From Paraburkholderia sp. CNPSo 3272 (lineage in GTDB: Bacteria; Pseudomonadota; Gammaproteobacteria; Burkholderiales; Burkholderiaceae), in NCBI RefSeq assembly GCF_024206495.1, contig NZ_JAMBPQ010000014.1:1-64000 (forward strand): DNA of 64,000 bases. The letters are read 5' to 3'. The position numbers and the translations under genes were made by a program. Shown here piece after piece: positions 1 to 8,572 of the stretch (positions within the stretch are counted from its first letter, which is position 1; the number at the start of each line of letters is the position of its first letter). The notes beneath the pieces were generated by a model. That model worked only from the letters and a program-made list of their open reading frames with translations, had not been told where the DNA came from and did no database searches.

Positions 1-292
1 CCCCGCGCTCGGCGGCAACCCGGTCGTGCAGGGCAAGGACCCCACTTCGCTGATTCACGTGCTGCTGGCAGGCAGCGCCCTCGAAGGCACGAAATCGTCG
101 CCCTCGTCGTTCACGATGCCGGCGTTCGGCTGGCGTCTATCCGATCAGGAAGTGGCCGACGTGTCCACCTTCGTGCGTGCGAGCTGGGGCAACACCGGCG
201 CGCCAGTGAGCGCAGAAGACGTCGCGAAGGTCCGCAAGACCGTCACCGTGAGCACGCCGGGGCTGCCGCCTGGCGCAACGCTCAAGCACTAA
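1..292 (+). CDS. c-type cytochrome, C-terminal end (cut by left edge)
   Basis: The reading frame is open from base 2, so the gene starts outside the window; 96 codons are visible. The visible part contains MPAFGWRLSDQEV followed by a helix ending in FVRASWGN. This is the usual C-terminal end of the third haem domain in multi-haem cytochrome c subunits of membrane-bound alcohol, gluconate or aldehyde dehydrogenases; the Met of MPAF (visible residue 39) would be the axial haem ligand. The CXXCH haem-binding motifs lie outside the window. By family it would be a periplasmic electron acceptor passing electrons to quinone or an oxidase. The dehydrogenase partner, if any, is also outside, so the substrate cannot be stated. 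Confidence 0.8.
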   Translation, partial: PALGGNPVVQGKDPTSLIHVLLAGSALEGTKSSPSSFTMPAFGWRLSDQEVADVSTFVRASWGNTGAPVSAEDVAKVRKTVTVSTPGLPPGATLKH

Positions 293-327
293 CGCGCCCC
301 GCGCAGCACTTTTCCCTCCCCGCGTTT

Positions 328-363
328 CACGCCTGCGGTCTCGTTCGCGAGACCGCAGGCGTG
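328..363 (+). terminator. Strong stem-loop after the cytochrome gene
   Basis: A perfect 16-bp inverted repeat (328-343 with 348-363) closes a TTCG tetraloop 35 bases after the cytochrome stop. No T-run follows on either strand, so it may act as a weak terminator or as a 3' end protecting hairpin instead of a canonical intrinsic terminator. Confidence 0.6.
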
Positions 364-418
364 TGCGCGCATAACCAGAAATCGCTCAACAGGCGATCTT
401 TAGACGTTGATACAACAA

Positions 419-1615
419 ATGATGAGAAAACACCTGCTCGCCGCACCAGTCCTGTTCTCGCTCGCCGGCATCGCCTCGGCGCAAGGCTCGGTCACGCTCT
501 ATGGTATTGCCGACGCCGGCATCACGTATCGCAGCAACGAGCGCACCGGCACCACCGGCGCTTACACGGGCCATTCGAACGCGGGCCTCTCCACCGGCAA
601 CCTCTCGGGCAGCCGCTGGGGACTCAGGGGCAAGGAAGACCTGGGCAACGGTCTCGCGGCCATCTTCCTGCTCGAAGACGGCTTCGACATCACGAACGGC
701 AGCTCGGGCCAGGGCGGGCGCCTGTTCGGCCGCCAGGCCTTCGTGGGCCTCGCGGACCAGCGTTACGGCTCGCTCACCATGGGCCGCCAGTACACCTCGC
801 TCGACGACTTCGTCGGGCCGGTTGCGCCCGTGAACTTCATCGGCGGCTTCGGCGCGCATCCGGGCGACATCGACGACCTCGACCAGACCACGCGCGTGGA
901 CAACTCGATCAAGTACACGAGCGCGAACTACGGGGGATTCACGTTCAGTGCGCTGTACGGTTTCGGCGGCCAGGCGGGCAGCATGAAGCGCAAGAACACC
1001 TGGAGCGTGGGCGCGGGCTATGCAAACGGCCCGCTGCGCATGGGCGTGGGTTATGAACGCTCGGACAACAGCAAGACGGGCCTCGACGATCCCACCTACG
1101 GCAAGTGGCAAGGCACGTACGACGGCACGTTCAACTCGTCGATCAACGAAGGCTATGCGAGCGCGCAATCGCAGCAGGTGGTGGCGGCGGGCGCAACGTG
1201 GGACTTCGGTCCCGCCGTGGTCGGCGTGAACTACAGCAACGTGCAATATCGCTCGGGCGCGAATTCGCTGTTCTCGGGCAAAGCGATCTTCAATATTGCG
1301 GGCGTTTTCACGCAGTGGAACGTGCAGCCGCGCACGCATCTGTTTGCGGGCTACAGCTATACGCGGGGCAGCGCGGTGGAAGGCGTGGATCAAGACGCGC
1401 AGTACCACAACATTTCGGTGGGCGCGACCTATGATCTCTCGACGCGCTCGACGGTGTATATGCTCGCGGGCTACCAGCACGCATCGGGCATGACGCTCGA
1501 CGCCGCCGGCAATCCGGTTGCGGCGACCGCTTCGGTCTCCGACAAGGGCAACGGCCACTCGTCGGCCACGCAATCGCAAGCCATTGTGAGCGTGGGCTTG
1601 CGTCAGAAGTTCTAA
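419..1615 (+). CDS. Gram-negative porin, OmpC family
   Basis: Outer-membrane trimeric general porin of 398 residues allowing diffusion of small hydrophilic solutes. A signal peptide (basic start, hydrophobic core, cleavage after ASA) leads directly into QGSVTLYGIADAG, the usual mature start in Burkholderiales. SRWGLRGKEDLGNGL, LFGRQAFVGL and GRQYTSLDDF are family landmarks, and the protein ends in KF, the C-terminal Phe recognised by the BAM complex. The frame also opens at an upstream TTG (407), but ATG 419 or 422 fits the signal peptide better. It is a single-gene unit with a strong terminator just after it. The physiological substrate cannot be told from sequence. Confidence 0.95.
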   Translation: MMRKHLLAAPVLFSLAGIASAQGSVTLYGIADAGITYRSNERTGTTGAYTGHSNAGLSTGNLSGSRWGLRGKEDLGNGLAAIFLLEDGFDITNGSSGQGGRLFGRQAFVGLADQRYGSLTMGRQYTSLDDFVGPVAPVNFIGGFGAHPGDIDDLDQTTRVDNSIKYTSANYGGFTFSALYGFGGQAGSMKRKNTWSVGAGYANGPLRMGVGYERSDNSKTGLDDPTYGKWQGTYDGTFNSSINEGYASAQSQQVVAAGATWDFGPAVVGVNYSNVQYRSGANSLFSGKAIFNIAGVFTQWNVQPRTHLFAGYSYTRGSAVEGVDQDAQYHNISVGATYDLSTRSTVYMLAGYQHASGMTLDAAGNPVAATASVSDKGNGHSSATQSQAIVSVGLRQKF

Positions 1616-1649
1616 TAATCTAAAGCTTCGTTGCTTGCGCAACGAAATC

Positions 1650-1686
1650 GCGGGTGCTCATGCCATGAGCACCCGCTTGTTTTTTT
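1650..1686 (+). terminator. Rho-independent terminator of the porin gene
   Basis: A perfect 12-bp stem (1650-1661 with 1665-1676) with a 3-base loop is followed by TTGTTTTTTT. It starts 34 bases after the porin stop. Confidence 0.9.
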
Positions 1687-1701
1687 CAGCCGCGCCGCCT
1701 T

Positions 1702-1920
1702 TCAGTGCAGCACCTCGGGCCGATCCAGCAGGCCGTAGAACTCGTCGATCGTCACGGTCGGTGCGAACTGCGAGAGCGTGGCGACGATCACGTCGTCGGT
1801 AATCGCCGATCCTGCCGCCGATTCGAGCTGAACCCCGGCCGCGGCGGCCTGGCTCTCGGCCAGCTCGAGGGCGATCGACAGGATGAAGCGCGCGTCGGTT
1901 TGGGTGAGTAGGGCTTTCAT
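1702..1920 (-). CDS. Small conserved-looking protein of unknown function
   Basis: The 72-residue acidic protein begins MKALLTQTDARFIL and has two predicted helices with an Ala-rich middle and an acidic C-terminal half ending in FYGLLDRPEVLH. There is no signal peptide, membrane segment or cysteine. Codon use is GC3-rich like its neighbours, which supports real coding. It lies between the porin terminator and the AraC regulator and is read on the minus strand, like the regulator, but is separated from it by 87 bases. I do not recognise the family. Confidence 0.6.
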   Translation of the reverse strand: MKALLTQTDARFILSIALELAESQAAAAGVQLESAAGSAITDDVIVATLSQFAPTVTIDEFYGLLDRPEVLH

Positions 1921-2007
1921 GCTTGCTCTAACGGCGCGCGCACGGGGAATCTTTAGGGTTTTGTGGGGTTTCGTGAGGTTTGGTAATCGTTGCGCGCAAC
2001 CCTATGC

Positions 2008-2814
2008 TCAGCGCGTACGCGCCACGAACTGCCCGGGACTCGTACCCGTCAATCGTCGGAACATTGCGATGAACGCCGACGACGTGGCGTACCCCAGATC
2101 CAGCGCCACGGCTTCGACGCTGCGCCCCGCATGCAGCATCGGCAGCGCGTCGACGAGCCGGATGCGCTGGCGCCATTCCGTCAACGACATGCCCAGCTCG
2201 TTTTGCGCGCGGCGCATGAGCGTGCGCTCGCTCATGTGAAACGCAACGGCAAGCTCTGCAAGCGAGCGATTGTCGGCGGGATTCTGCCGTAGCACCTGGA
2301 GGATAGCGTTGAGATCGGCGTCGTCGGTATGCGGCACGAAGCTGCCCGTGGTCGCGCAGGTCGACAGCTGATCCACGAGCACGCGCAACAAACGCGCGCG
2401 CTGCGCTTCGCCCTCCTCCTCCGCTAGCGTCACACGCAGATGCTCGAGGATCGCGCGCACGAGCGGCGACACCATCACCGCGCAGCTCGTTGCCGGCATG
2501 CGCGTGCACAGGTCGCGGCTGATGTAGACCGAGCAATGCACGGTCTCCTGCTCGTTGAAGCCCACGTGCTCGGTGCCCGGCGCGATCCACAGCCCGAGAT
2601 GCGGCGGCGTGATGTAGTGCTCGTCCCCCGCCTTCACCTCGGTCGTGCCGCTGAACGCGTAGACGAACTCGCCCCACGGGTGGCACATCTGCGGATACGT
2701 GGCATGCGAAGGCATGTGCTCCATGCGGAAGAACACGGGCGTGGGCAGCACGTCGGTGAAGGGCGGCAGGCGCAGGTAGCGCGCCGGGCGAGCACGGGCA
2801 GGTGTTTTGGGCAT
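2008..2814 (-). CDS. AraC-family transcriptional regulator with cupin sensor
   Basis: 268 residues. The N-terminal half (about 20-150) has a cupin-like pattern (HPWGEFVYAFSGT, then PPHLGLWIAPGTEHVGF) typical of AraC-type sensors. The C-terminal third (about 168-268) is the two-helix-turn-helix DNA-binding domain: RSLAELAVAFHMSERTLMRR for the first HTH and VEAVALDLGYATSSAFIAMF for the second, ending in the usual GTSPGQF. The gene is divergent from the DMT exporter that starts at 2931, with 116 bases between the two starts, so it probably controls that exporter. The inducer is unknown. Confidence 0.93.
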   Translation of the reverse strand: MPKTPARARPARYLRLPPFTDVLPTPVFFRMEHMPSHATYPQMCHPWGEFVYAFSGTTEVKAGDEHYITPPHLGLWIAPGTEHVGFNEQETVHCSVYISRDLCTRMPATSCAVMVSPLVRAILEHLRVTLAEEEGEAQRARLLRVLVDQLSTCATTGSFVPHTDDADLNAILQVLRQNPADNRSLAELAVAFHMSERTLMRRAQNELGMSLTEWRQRIRLVDALPMLHAGRSVEAVALDLGYATSSAFIAMFRRLTGTSPGQFVARTR

Positions 2815-2930
2815 GGCGGTCTGGGGCTATCGATTGTCAGTTTTGCGCTATATGCGCGCATCCCGTCGCATCAATACTACGCCCACTGCCAACAAACTTC
2901 AGCCGAATCCTTCAAATCAGTGAGCCCGCA

Positions 2931-3881
2931 ATGAGAAAGCAAGTCGACGCAACGGCCGCGGCCATCATGGTGGCGCTCTGCCTCGCATGGGGTCTGCAAC
3001 AGGCCGCGATCAAGGCGGTGGCCGGGGACATCGCGCCCATGCTGCAGATCGGGCTGCGTTCGGGCGTGGCGGCGGCACTCGTGTGGCTCTTCAACCAGCT
3101 CGTTTCGCGCGAGCGCTGGCTGCCGGGCGTGGCGCGCGGCGCGGGGCTCGTCACAGGCGGCTTGTTCGCGCTCGAATTCGTGTTCGTGGCCATGGGCCTG
3201 CGCTGGACCAATGCCTCGCACATGGCCGTGTTTCTCTATACCGCGCCGATGTTCGCGGCAATCGGCCTGCATCTGCGCCTGCCCGACGAGCGCCTCGCGC
3301 GGCTGCAATGGGGCGGCATAGCGATCGCCTTCGCAGGCATCGCCATCACGTTCCTCGGCCCCGCGCTGCTGGGCGCCGACATACCGGGCTCGCCGTTGTG
3401 GCTGCTCGGTGACTTCATGGGCCTTTGCGCAGGCGCGGCGTGGGGGCTCACCACCGTCGTCGTGCGGACGAGCCGCCTGAGCGAGGCGCCCGCCACGCAA
3501 ACGCTCTTCTATCAACTGGCGGGCGCTTTCGTCGTGCTGCTGCCGTGCGCGGCTCTGACCGGCCAGGCGCATTTTCACGGCACGCCGCTCGCCCTGGCCT
3601 CTATCGCATTCCAGACCTTGCTCGTCTCGTTCGTGAGCTATCTCGTGTGGTTCTGGCTGCTTCGCCGCTATCTGGCCGCGCGCCTCGGCATACTGTCGTT
3701 CATGACGCCGCTGTTCGGCGTGGCGTTCGGCGTCGCGCTGCTGCACGAGCGCGTGGAGCCCGCGTTCCTGTTTGGCTCGGCACTCGTGCTGCTCGGCCTG
3801 CTGGTGGTGAATGCGCAGAGCTGGGTCCGCCAGGCGTTCGGCCGCCGTGCGGCCAACGCAAACGGCGCCCATGCTTCCTGA
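2931..3881 (+). CDS. EamA/DMT-family transporter
   Basis: 316 residues, close to the usual 300 of the family, with about ten predicted membrane helices arranged as two EamA repeats. The first repeat begins VALCLAWGLQQAAIKAV and the second begins in the LLGDFMGLCAGAAWGLTTV region. Such proteins export amino acids or other small metabolites from the cytoplasm. I chose ATG 2931; the frame is open upstream to 2802, but the extension is not hydrophobic and would overlap the divergent promoter. Divergence from an AraC regulator suggests inducible export. Substrate unknown. Confidence 0.92.
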   Translation: MRKQVDATAAAIMVALCLAWGLQQAAIKAVAGDIAPMLQIGLRSGVAAALVWLFNQLVSRERWLPGVARGAGLVTGGLFALEFVFVAMGLRWTNASHMAVFLYTAPMFAAIGLHLRLPDERLARLQWGGIAIAFAGIAITFLGPALLGADIPGSPLWLLGDFMGLCAGAAWGLTTVVVRTSRLSEAPATQTLFYQLAGAFVVLLPCAALTGQAHFHGTPLALASIAFQTLLVSFVSYLVWFWLLRRYLAARLGILSFMTPLFGVAFGVALLHERVEPAFLFGSALVLLGLLVVNAQSWVRQAFGRRAANANGAHAS

Positions 3882-4012
3882 TTCGATCTACAAAGTACCC
3901 GCATTACGCGGCATCTACGGTTTTTCGGTTGGCGTGACGACGTCTCGCCGCATGCCTGCGGTTTCTGAGGTAAAGTCGCTCGGGTTCCGACTCACCGCGA
4001 ATCCGGCACCCG

Positions 4013-4600
4013 ATGCAAACCCTCTCGACTTTTACGCCCGTAGCGCTCGAACACGCGAGCCGCCTCATCAATCACGGCCCCACCGTGCTCGTCACCAGCA
4101 ACGACGGCAAGCGCCGCAACGTCATGGCGGCCGCGTGGTCGATGCCCGTTGAATTCACACCGCCGCGCATCGCCATCGTGATCGACAAGCGCACGTTCAC
4201 GCGCGAACTCATCAACGTGAGCGGCACGTTCGGCGTGATCATTCCGGGCGCCGCCGCAATCGATCTGACCTACGCCGTGGGCAGCGTCAGCGGCCGCGAG
4301 ACCGACAAGTTCCAGCGCTTCGATATCGCCGCCATTACGGGCCCGAAGCTCGGCTTGCCCCTGCTCGAAGCAGGCTGCTGCGCGTGGATGGAATGTCGCC
4401 TGATTCCCGAACAGCACACCGAAGACGCGTACGACACGTGCTTCGCCGAAGTCATCGCTGCCGCGGCCGACCCGCGTGTCTTCCGCAATGGCCACTGGGA
4501 ACTCGACAGCAGCAACGCGGACTTGCACACGATCCACCATCTGGGCGCCGGCAATTTCGTGCGCGCCGGCAACACGATCAAGGCACGCGAACTCGTGTAA
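4013..4600 (+). CDS. Flavin reductase-like, FMN-binding split-barrel protein
   Basis: 195 residues. The N-terminal part (PTVLVTSNDGKRRNVMAAAW, then FTPPRIAIVIDK) is the FMN-binding split barrel seen in flavin reductase-like proteins (DIM6/NTAB group). GTFGVIIPG and a short middle loop with GRETDKFQRF follow, matching the family element in which substrate or flavin is held. Cys residues at GCCAWMECRL are near the dimer interface in relatives. It is probably a cytoplasmic NAD(P)H:FMN reductase or a flavin-binding esterase-like protein of unknown substrate. It appears monocistronic, with a stem-loop directly after it. Confidence 0.88.
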   Translation: MQTLSTFTPVALEHASRLINHGPTVLVTSNDGKRRNVMAAAWSMPVEFTPPRIAIVIDKRTFTRELINVSGTFGVIIPGAAAIDLTYAVGSVSGRETDKFQRFDIAAITGPKLGLPLLEAGCCAWMECRLIPEQHTEDAYDTCFAEVIAAAADPRVFRNGHWELDSSNADLHTIHHLGAGNFVRAGNTIKARELV

Positions 4601-4608
4601 GCGCGCCA

Positions 4609-4634
4609 ACGCGATCAGCCCGCTATGATCGCGT
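4609..4634 (+). terminator. Stem-loop after the flavin reductase gene
   Basis: A 9-bp perfect stem (4609-4617 with 4626-4634) with an 8-base loop lies 8 bases after the stop codon. No T-run follows, so its strength as a terminator is uncertain. Confidence 0.45.
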
Positions 4635-4719
4635 GTGGCGGGGAATCGCCGCAATTATTTAGCATTGCAAATATTTGAAAACATCCAACGGCGTGTTTTC
4701 AAACGGCCAGGAGCCACGC

Positions 4720-5733
4720 ATGAGCGATCTCGATACGCCGGCATCATTTGGCAGCCCCAAGGCGACCGCGCAAGCCGGACGACTCGGTTACCTGCCCGTC
4801 GCGCTGTTCGGCTCGGTCATGGGGCTTGCCGGGCTCTCGTCGGCGTGGCGGCTCGCGCACCGCATCTACGGCATGCCGCTATGGATCGCGCAGTTGATCG
4901 GCGTGCTCGCCGTGCTGGCGTTCCTGATGATCGGCTTCGGGTACGCCGTGAAATGGGTCACCGGCCCCGATGCCGTGAAAGCCGAATTCAATCATCCCAT
5001 CGCGGGCAATCTCTTCGGGACCCTGTTCATCAGCCTGCTTCTGTTGCCCATCCCGCTTGCCGACATGAGCGTGCCGTTCGCGCGCGCTGTGTGGATCGTC
5101 GGCGCGATCGGCATGATCGTGTTTGCGTGGTTCGTCATCATGCGCTGGCTCAGTCAACGTCAGCATCCGTCCCACGCCACGCCCGCGTGGATCGTGCCCG
5201 TCGTTGGGCTCATCGACATACCGCTCGCCACGCCCGCCATCGAGATCACGGGCGTGAACGGCGTCCTGATGCTCGCGCTCGCCGTGGGCCTCTTTTTCGC
5301 TGTGCCGCTTTTCACGCTGATTTTTTCGCGTCTCATGTTCGAGGAGCCTATGGCCAACAATCTGCAGCCGACGCTCCTCATTCTGCTCGCGCCGTTTGCC
5401 GTGGGCTTCTCGGCCTATGTCACCGTGACAGGCGAAGTGGACCGCTTCGCCGATGCGCTCTACATGCTCACGCTGTTCCTGCTCACTGTGCTCGTCGGCC
5501 GGTTGCGCTATCTCGCGATCACCTGCCCCTTCCGGCTCTCGTGGTGGGCCGTGAGCTTTCCGCTCGCGGGCTCCGTGAGTTGCGCCGAGCGTTACGCCGA
5601 TCATGCTCCGAGCCCCATCACGCACGGCATCGCGATCTTTCTGCTCGCGACGGTCACGCCGCTACTGCTCCTGCTGGCCGGCCGCACATTGTGGGGCGTG
5701 CTGCGGGGAGAACTGGAAGCGCTGGCCCGCTAG
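4720..5733 (+). CDS. SLAC1/TDT-family anion or dicarboxylate transporter
   Basis: 337 residues with about ten membrane helices. The start of the conserved domain (LGYLPVALFGSVMGLAGLSSAWRLA-like, about residues 25-46) is typical for the TehA/SLAC1 family, and FNHPIAGNLFGTLFISLLL and PAWIVPVVGLIDIPL are further family segments. Relatives are anion channels, tellurite-resistance proteins and C4-dicarboxylate exporters, so an inner-membrane anion route is a safe call, not the exact substrate. The start at ATG 4720 is preceded by CAGGAG at the right distance; an in-frame ATG at 4675 lacks this. Confidence 0.9.
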   Translation: MSDLDTPASFGSPKATAQAGRLGYLPVALFGSVMGLAGLSSAWRLAHRIYGMPLWIAQLIGVLAVLAFLMIGFGYAVKWVTGPDAVKAEFNHPIAGNLFGTLFISLLLLPIPLADMSVPFARAVWIVGAIGMIVFAWFVIMRWLSQRQHPSHATPAWIVPVVGLIDIPLATPAIEITGVNGVLMLALAVGLFFAVPLFTLIFSRLMFEEPMANNLQPTLLILLAPFAVGFSAYVTVTGEVDRFADALYMLTLFLLTVLVGRLRYLAITCPFRLSWWAVSFPLAGSVSCAERYADHAPSPITHGIAIFLLATVTPLLLLLAGRTLWGVLRGELEALAR

Positions 5734-5765
5734 CAGCTCGAACACAACTGCGTGCTTGAATTTCA

Positions 5766-5780
5766 TAGACAATCGGTCTA
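5766..5780. promoter_or_regulatory. Probable AcuR operator
   Basis: TAGAC-AATCG-GTCTA is a perfect 5+5 inverted repeat with a 5-base spacer, 11 bases before the ATG of the TetR-type regulator. It overlaps an AT-rich stretch (TCTAATATC) that could hold the -10 element, so the regulator would block its own promoter and that of acuI. TAGAC/GTCTA half-sites are known for AcuR/YhdH-linked TetR proteins; the match here is by eye. Confidence 0.75.
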
Positions 5781-5791
5781 ATATCGGCCAC

Positions 5792-6427
5792 ATGGAACCG
5801 ATCATCGCCAAACCGCGCCGCGGCAGGCCGCCGAAAGATCCGCGCGCGCACGCCGACACACGCGACACGCTCATTCGGGCCGGCATGGAAATGCTGACCG
5901 AACAGAGCTTCGCGGCCACGGGGCTGGATGCCCTGCTCAAGCGGGTGAACATCCCCAAGGGCTCGTTCTATCACTACTTCGACAGCAAGGAAGCGTTCGG
6001 GCGCGAACTGATGACCGCGTACGACGCGTACTTCTGCGCGAAGCTCGACCGCTGGCTGCAGGACGACACGCGCCCTGCTCTCGAGCGGCTCGGCGCCTTC
6101 GTAGACGACGCCAGCAAAGGCATGGCCCGTCACCACTACACACGCGGCTGCCTCGTGGGCAACCTCGGCGTAGAGGTGGACATCCTGCCCGACGACTTCC
6201 GCGACACGCTCGAACGCATTCTGCAGGGCTGGCAAGCGCGCATCGTGTCGTGCCTGCGCGAGGCCCAGCGCGAAGGCGTGCTCGCCAGGCGCATCGACCT
6301 TGCATCACTCGCCGCTTTCTTCTGGATAGGCTGGGAAGGCGCGGTGCTGCGTGCGAGGCTCGTGCGCAGCGCGGCTCCGCTCGATACATTTTTTAGAGGT
6401 TTCATCGCAGGGTTGCCTCGCGCGTGA
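5792..6427 (+). CDS. acuR: TetR-family regulator, AcuR type
   Basis: 211 residues. It begins with KPRRGRPPKDPRAHADTRDT, the typical arm of AcuR-like TetR regulators, followed by the HTH (TGLDALLKRVNIPKGSFYHYF) in the first 60 residues and a C-terminal ligand domain with RGCLVGNLGVE. AcuR in Rhodobacter represses the acrylate/DMSP catabolic operon and is released by acrylate. The acuI-type reductase starts 46 bases downstream on the same strand, and a palindromic operator lies just upstream, so autoregulation together with acuI is likely. The start at ATG 5792 fits the family; the open frame upstream overlaps the transporter gene. Confidence 0.9.
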   Translation: MEPIIAKPRRGRPPKDPRAHADTRDTLIRAGMEMLTEQSFAATGLDALLKRVNIPKGSFYHYFDSKEAFGRELMTAYDAYFCAKLDRWLQDDTRPALERLGAFVDDASKGMARHHYTRGCLVGNLGVEVDILPDDFRDTLERILQGWQARIVSCLREAQREGVLARRIDLASLAAFFWIGWEGAVLRARLVRSAAPLDTFFRGFIAGLPRA

Positions 6428-6473
6428 GCCGCGGCAACGCCACCCGTATACTGTTTCAGGAGCAGGATCCATC

Positions 6474-7457
6474 ATGTTCAAGGCCATTCTGATCGATAAG
6501 GAATCCGGATCGTATGAAGCGCGCATTGCCGACCTCGACGACGCGCGCCTGCCGGAAGGCGACGTGCTCGTCGAGGTCGGCTACAGCACGCTCAACTACA
6601 AGGACGGCCTCGCGATCACGGGCAAAGGCCCTGTCGTTCGCAGTTTTCCCATGGTTCCGGGCATCGATTTCGCAGGAACAGTCGCGCAAAGCGCGAACCC
6701 TGCCTACGCGGTGGGCGACGCGGTGGTGCTCAACGGCTGGGGCGTTGGCGAACAACATTGGGGCGGGCTCGCACAGAAGGCGCGCGTCAAGGGCGACTGG
6801 CTCATTGCGCTGCCGGCAGGCTTCACGCCGCGGCAATCGATGGCGGTCGGCACGGCCGGCTACACGGCCATGCTCTGCATTCTCGCGCTGGAGCGGCATG
6901 GCATCACGCCCGCCCATGGCGACGTGCTGGTCACGGGCGCGAGCGGAGGCGTGGGCAGCTTTGCCATCGCACTGCTCACGCGCCGAGGCTATCGCGTGGT
7001 GGCGTCGACCGGCAGGCTGCAAGAGGCGGAGTATCTGAAGCAACTTGGCGCCGTCGAAGTCATCGACCGCGCCTCGCTATCGGAGCCGGGCCGCCCGCTG
7101 CAGAAAGAGCGCTGGGCTGCCGCGATCGATTCGGTTGGCGGCCACACGTTGGCAAATGTCTGCGCGAGCCTGTGCGCCGATGGAGCGGTGGCTGCCTGCG
7201 GCCTGGCACAAGGCATGGATCTTCCCGCGACGGTCGCGCCATTCATTCTGCGCGGCGTGAGCCTCCTCGGCATCAATAGCGTCACGCGTCCGTTTGCGCA
7301 GCGGCAGCAAGCCTGGCACGCGCTGGGAGAGACGCTCGATCTGAAGCAGCTCGACACCATTACGCGAGAAATCGGCCTGACCGAGGCCATTGCGGCCGCA
7401 AGCGATCTGCTCGCCGGACAGGTGCGCGGGCGGCTAGTGGTGGACGTCAACCGGTAA
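6474..7457 (+). CDS. acuI: Acrylyl-CoA reductase (NADPH), AcuI/YhdH family
   Basis: 327 residues, the family length. It begins MFKAILIDKE and has STLNYKDGLAITGKGPVV and FPMVPGIDFAGTV, signatures of the YhdH/AcuI branch of medium-chain dehydrogenases. VLVTGASGGVGSFAIALL is the NADPH-binding Rossmann motif, and no zinc ligands are present, as expected. AcuI reduces acrylyl-CoA to propionyl-CoA and protects cells from this reactive electrophile during DMSP or acrylate breakdown and from internal acrylyl-CoA leakage. It follows the acuR regulator in one probable operon. No DMSP lyase or acrylate-CoA ligase is visible nearby, so detoxification is more likely than DMSP use (inference). Confidence 0.92.
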   Translation: MFKAILIDKESGSYEARIADLDDARLPEGDVLVEVGYSTLNYKDGLAITGKGPVVRSFPMVPGIDFAGTVAQSANPAYAVGDAVVLNGWGVGEQHWGGLAQKARVKGDWLIALPAGFTPRQSMAVGTAGYTAMLCILALERHGITPAHGDVLVTGASGGVGSFAIALLTRRGYRVVASTGRLQEAEYLKQLGAVEVIDRASLSEPGRPLQKERWAAAIDSVGGHTLANVCASLCADGAVAACGLAQGMDLPATVAPFILRGVSLLGINSVTRPFAQRQQAWHALGETLDLKQLDTITREIGLTEAIAAASDLLAGQVRGRLVVDVNR

Positions 7458-7501
7458 CGTGCGCAGCCGCGGCGATTCAACGCCTCACGATCTCGCCGCG
7501 T

Positions 7502-8368
7502 TCACGAACCCTTCGCGAACGCGCGCGGCGTGACGCCGAGAAGTCGCGTCGTCCAGTGGGACATATGGCTTTGGTGCGCGAACCCCGCTTCGAGTGCCAC
7601 CTGGCTCAGGCTGAGTTTGCCTTCGATGAGCAGCGCCCTCGCGCGTTCGACGCGCCGCCGCACGACATATTGATGCACGGGCATACCCAGCGTTTCGCGA
7701 AACAGGGTCTTGAAATGCGGCACGCTCAGGTCGACGAGTGCTGCGAGTTCGCCGAGCGTGAGGCGTTGATCGAGATGGCTTTCGATGTAATCGGTCACGC
7801 GCGCCGCTTTGTGTGCCGTAAGCACGGCGGCTCCCCGGCCTTCTGATGCGCCCGTGCCGCCGAGCAGCCGCACGACCATTGCAGTGGAAATGCTCTCGGC
7901 GAATAGCGGGTCGCAAGCCGTTCCCGCATCGATTTCGGCCAGCAGCGCGCCCGCCAGCGAATTGATGCGCGGGTCGCGCAACTGGAGATGCGGCCGGATC
8001 TCGCGCTTGCCCCATGGGTTCTCCATCTGCTCCGCAATCGATCGCACGAAACGGTCGTCGAACCACACGCGCAGAATCGTGCACGCCGCATCATCGGTCC
8101 ATTCGCCTTCGACGCCGGCGGGCACCACGTCCGCGTCGCCGTGCGCCTGAAGCCGCGATTGACGGCGGCCGTCGCACGCGCATCGCGCACGCACCGGCGT
8201 GCCGACATGAATGCCAATGCGGTGGTACGCCATTGCGGGGAAGCGATGCTGCCCCGCACTCACACGCAGCAGTTCGGCGCCACCGCCATGCCAGCCCAAT
8301 CCGGCGCTCGAACGCAGGCTCACGCTTGTTCCAGCGTGCCGGTGCGAATCTGCAGTCAGTGCGCTCAT
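7502..8368 (-). CDS. AraC-family transcriptional regulator
   Basis: 288 residues. The C-terminal domain (about 185-285) has RLTLGELAALVDLSVPHFKT for HTH 1 and LSQVALEAGFAHQSHMSHW for HTH 2, ending with LLGVTPRAFAKGS. The N-terminal part is a poorly conserved sensor; LRVWFDDRFVRSI is recognisable from this subgroup. It is divergent from the NAD(P)-binding NmrA-type gene at 8573, with 204 bases between starts, and so probably regulates it. Effector unknown. Confidence 0.92.
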   Translation of the reverse strand: MSALTADSHRHAGTSVSLRSSAGLGWHGGGAELLRVSAGQHRFPAMAYHRIGIHVGTPVRARCACDGRRQSRLQAHGDADVVPAGVEGEWTDDAACTILRVWFDDRFVRSIAEQMENPWGKREIRPHLQLRDPRINSLAGALLAEIDAGTACDPLFAESISTAMVVRLLGGTGASEGRGAAVLTAHKAARVTDYIESHLDQRLTLGELAALVDLSVPHFKTLFRETLGMPVHQYVVRRRVERARALLIEGKLSLSQVALEAGFAHQSHMSHWTTRLLGVTPRAFAKGS

Positions 8369-8572
8369 GGCAATCCTTTTCGACGCTCAAGCCGTGCGGG
8401 AATTCGTGCGATGTTTGCGGCCAGTTTACTGGATTCCGGCCACGCTCGCGCACCGCGCCATGGTGGACGTATTCAATCATCCGATTCTGCGCAACGCCAT
8501 CCGTTCCTGCGCGCCATACGGCGTTCGTCTGCTTACGATGACGCAGACCACGCACACCAGGAGAAAGCGATC

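Noticed and set aside
386-1642. Long minus-strand ORF opposite the first porin
   Set aside because: GC-rich mirror frame of a real porin; Arg/Ala/His-rich with no motif.
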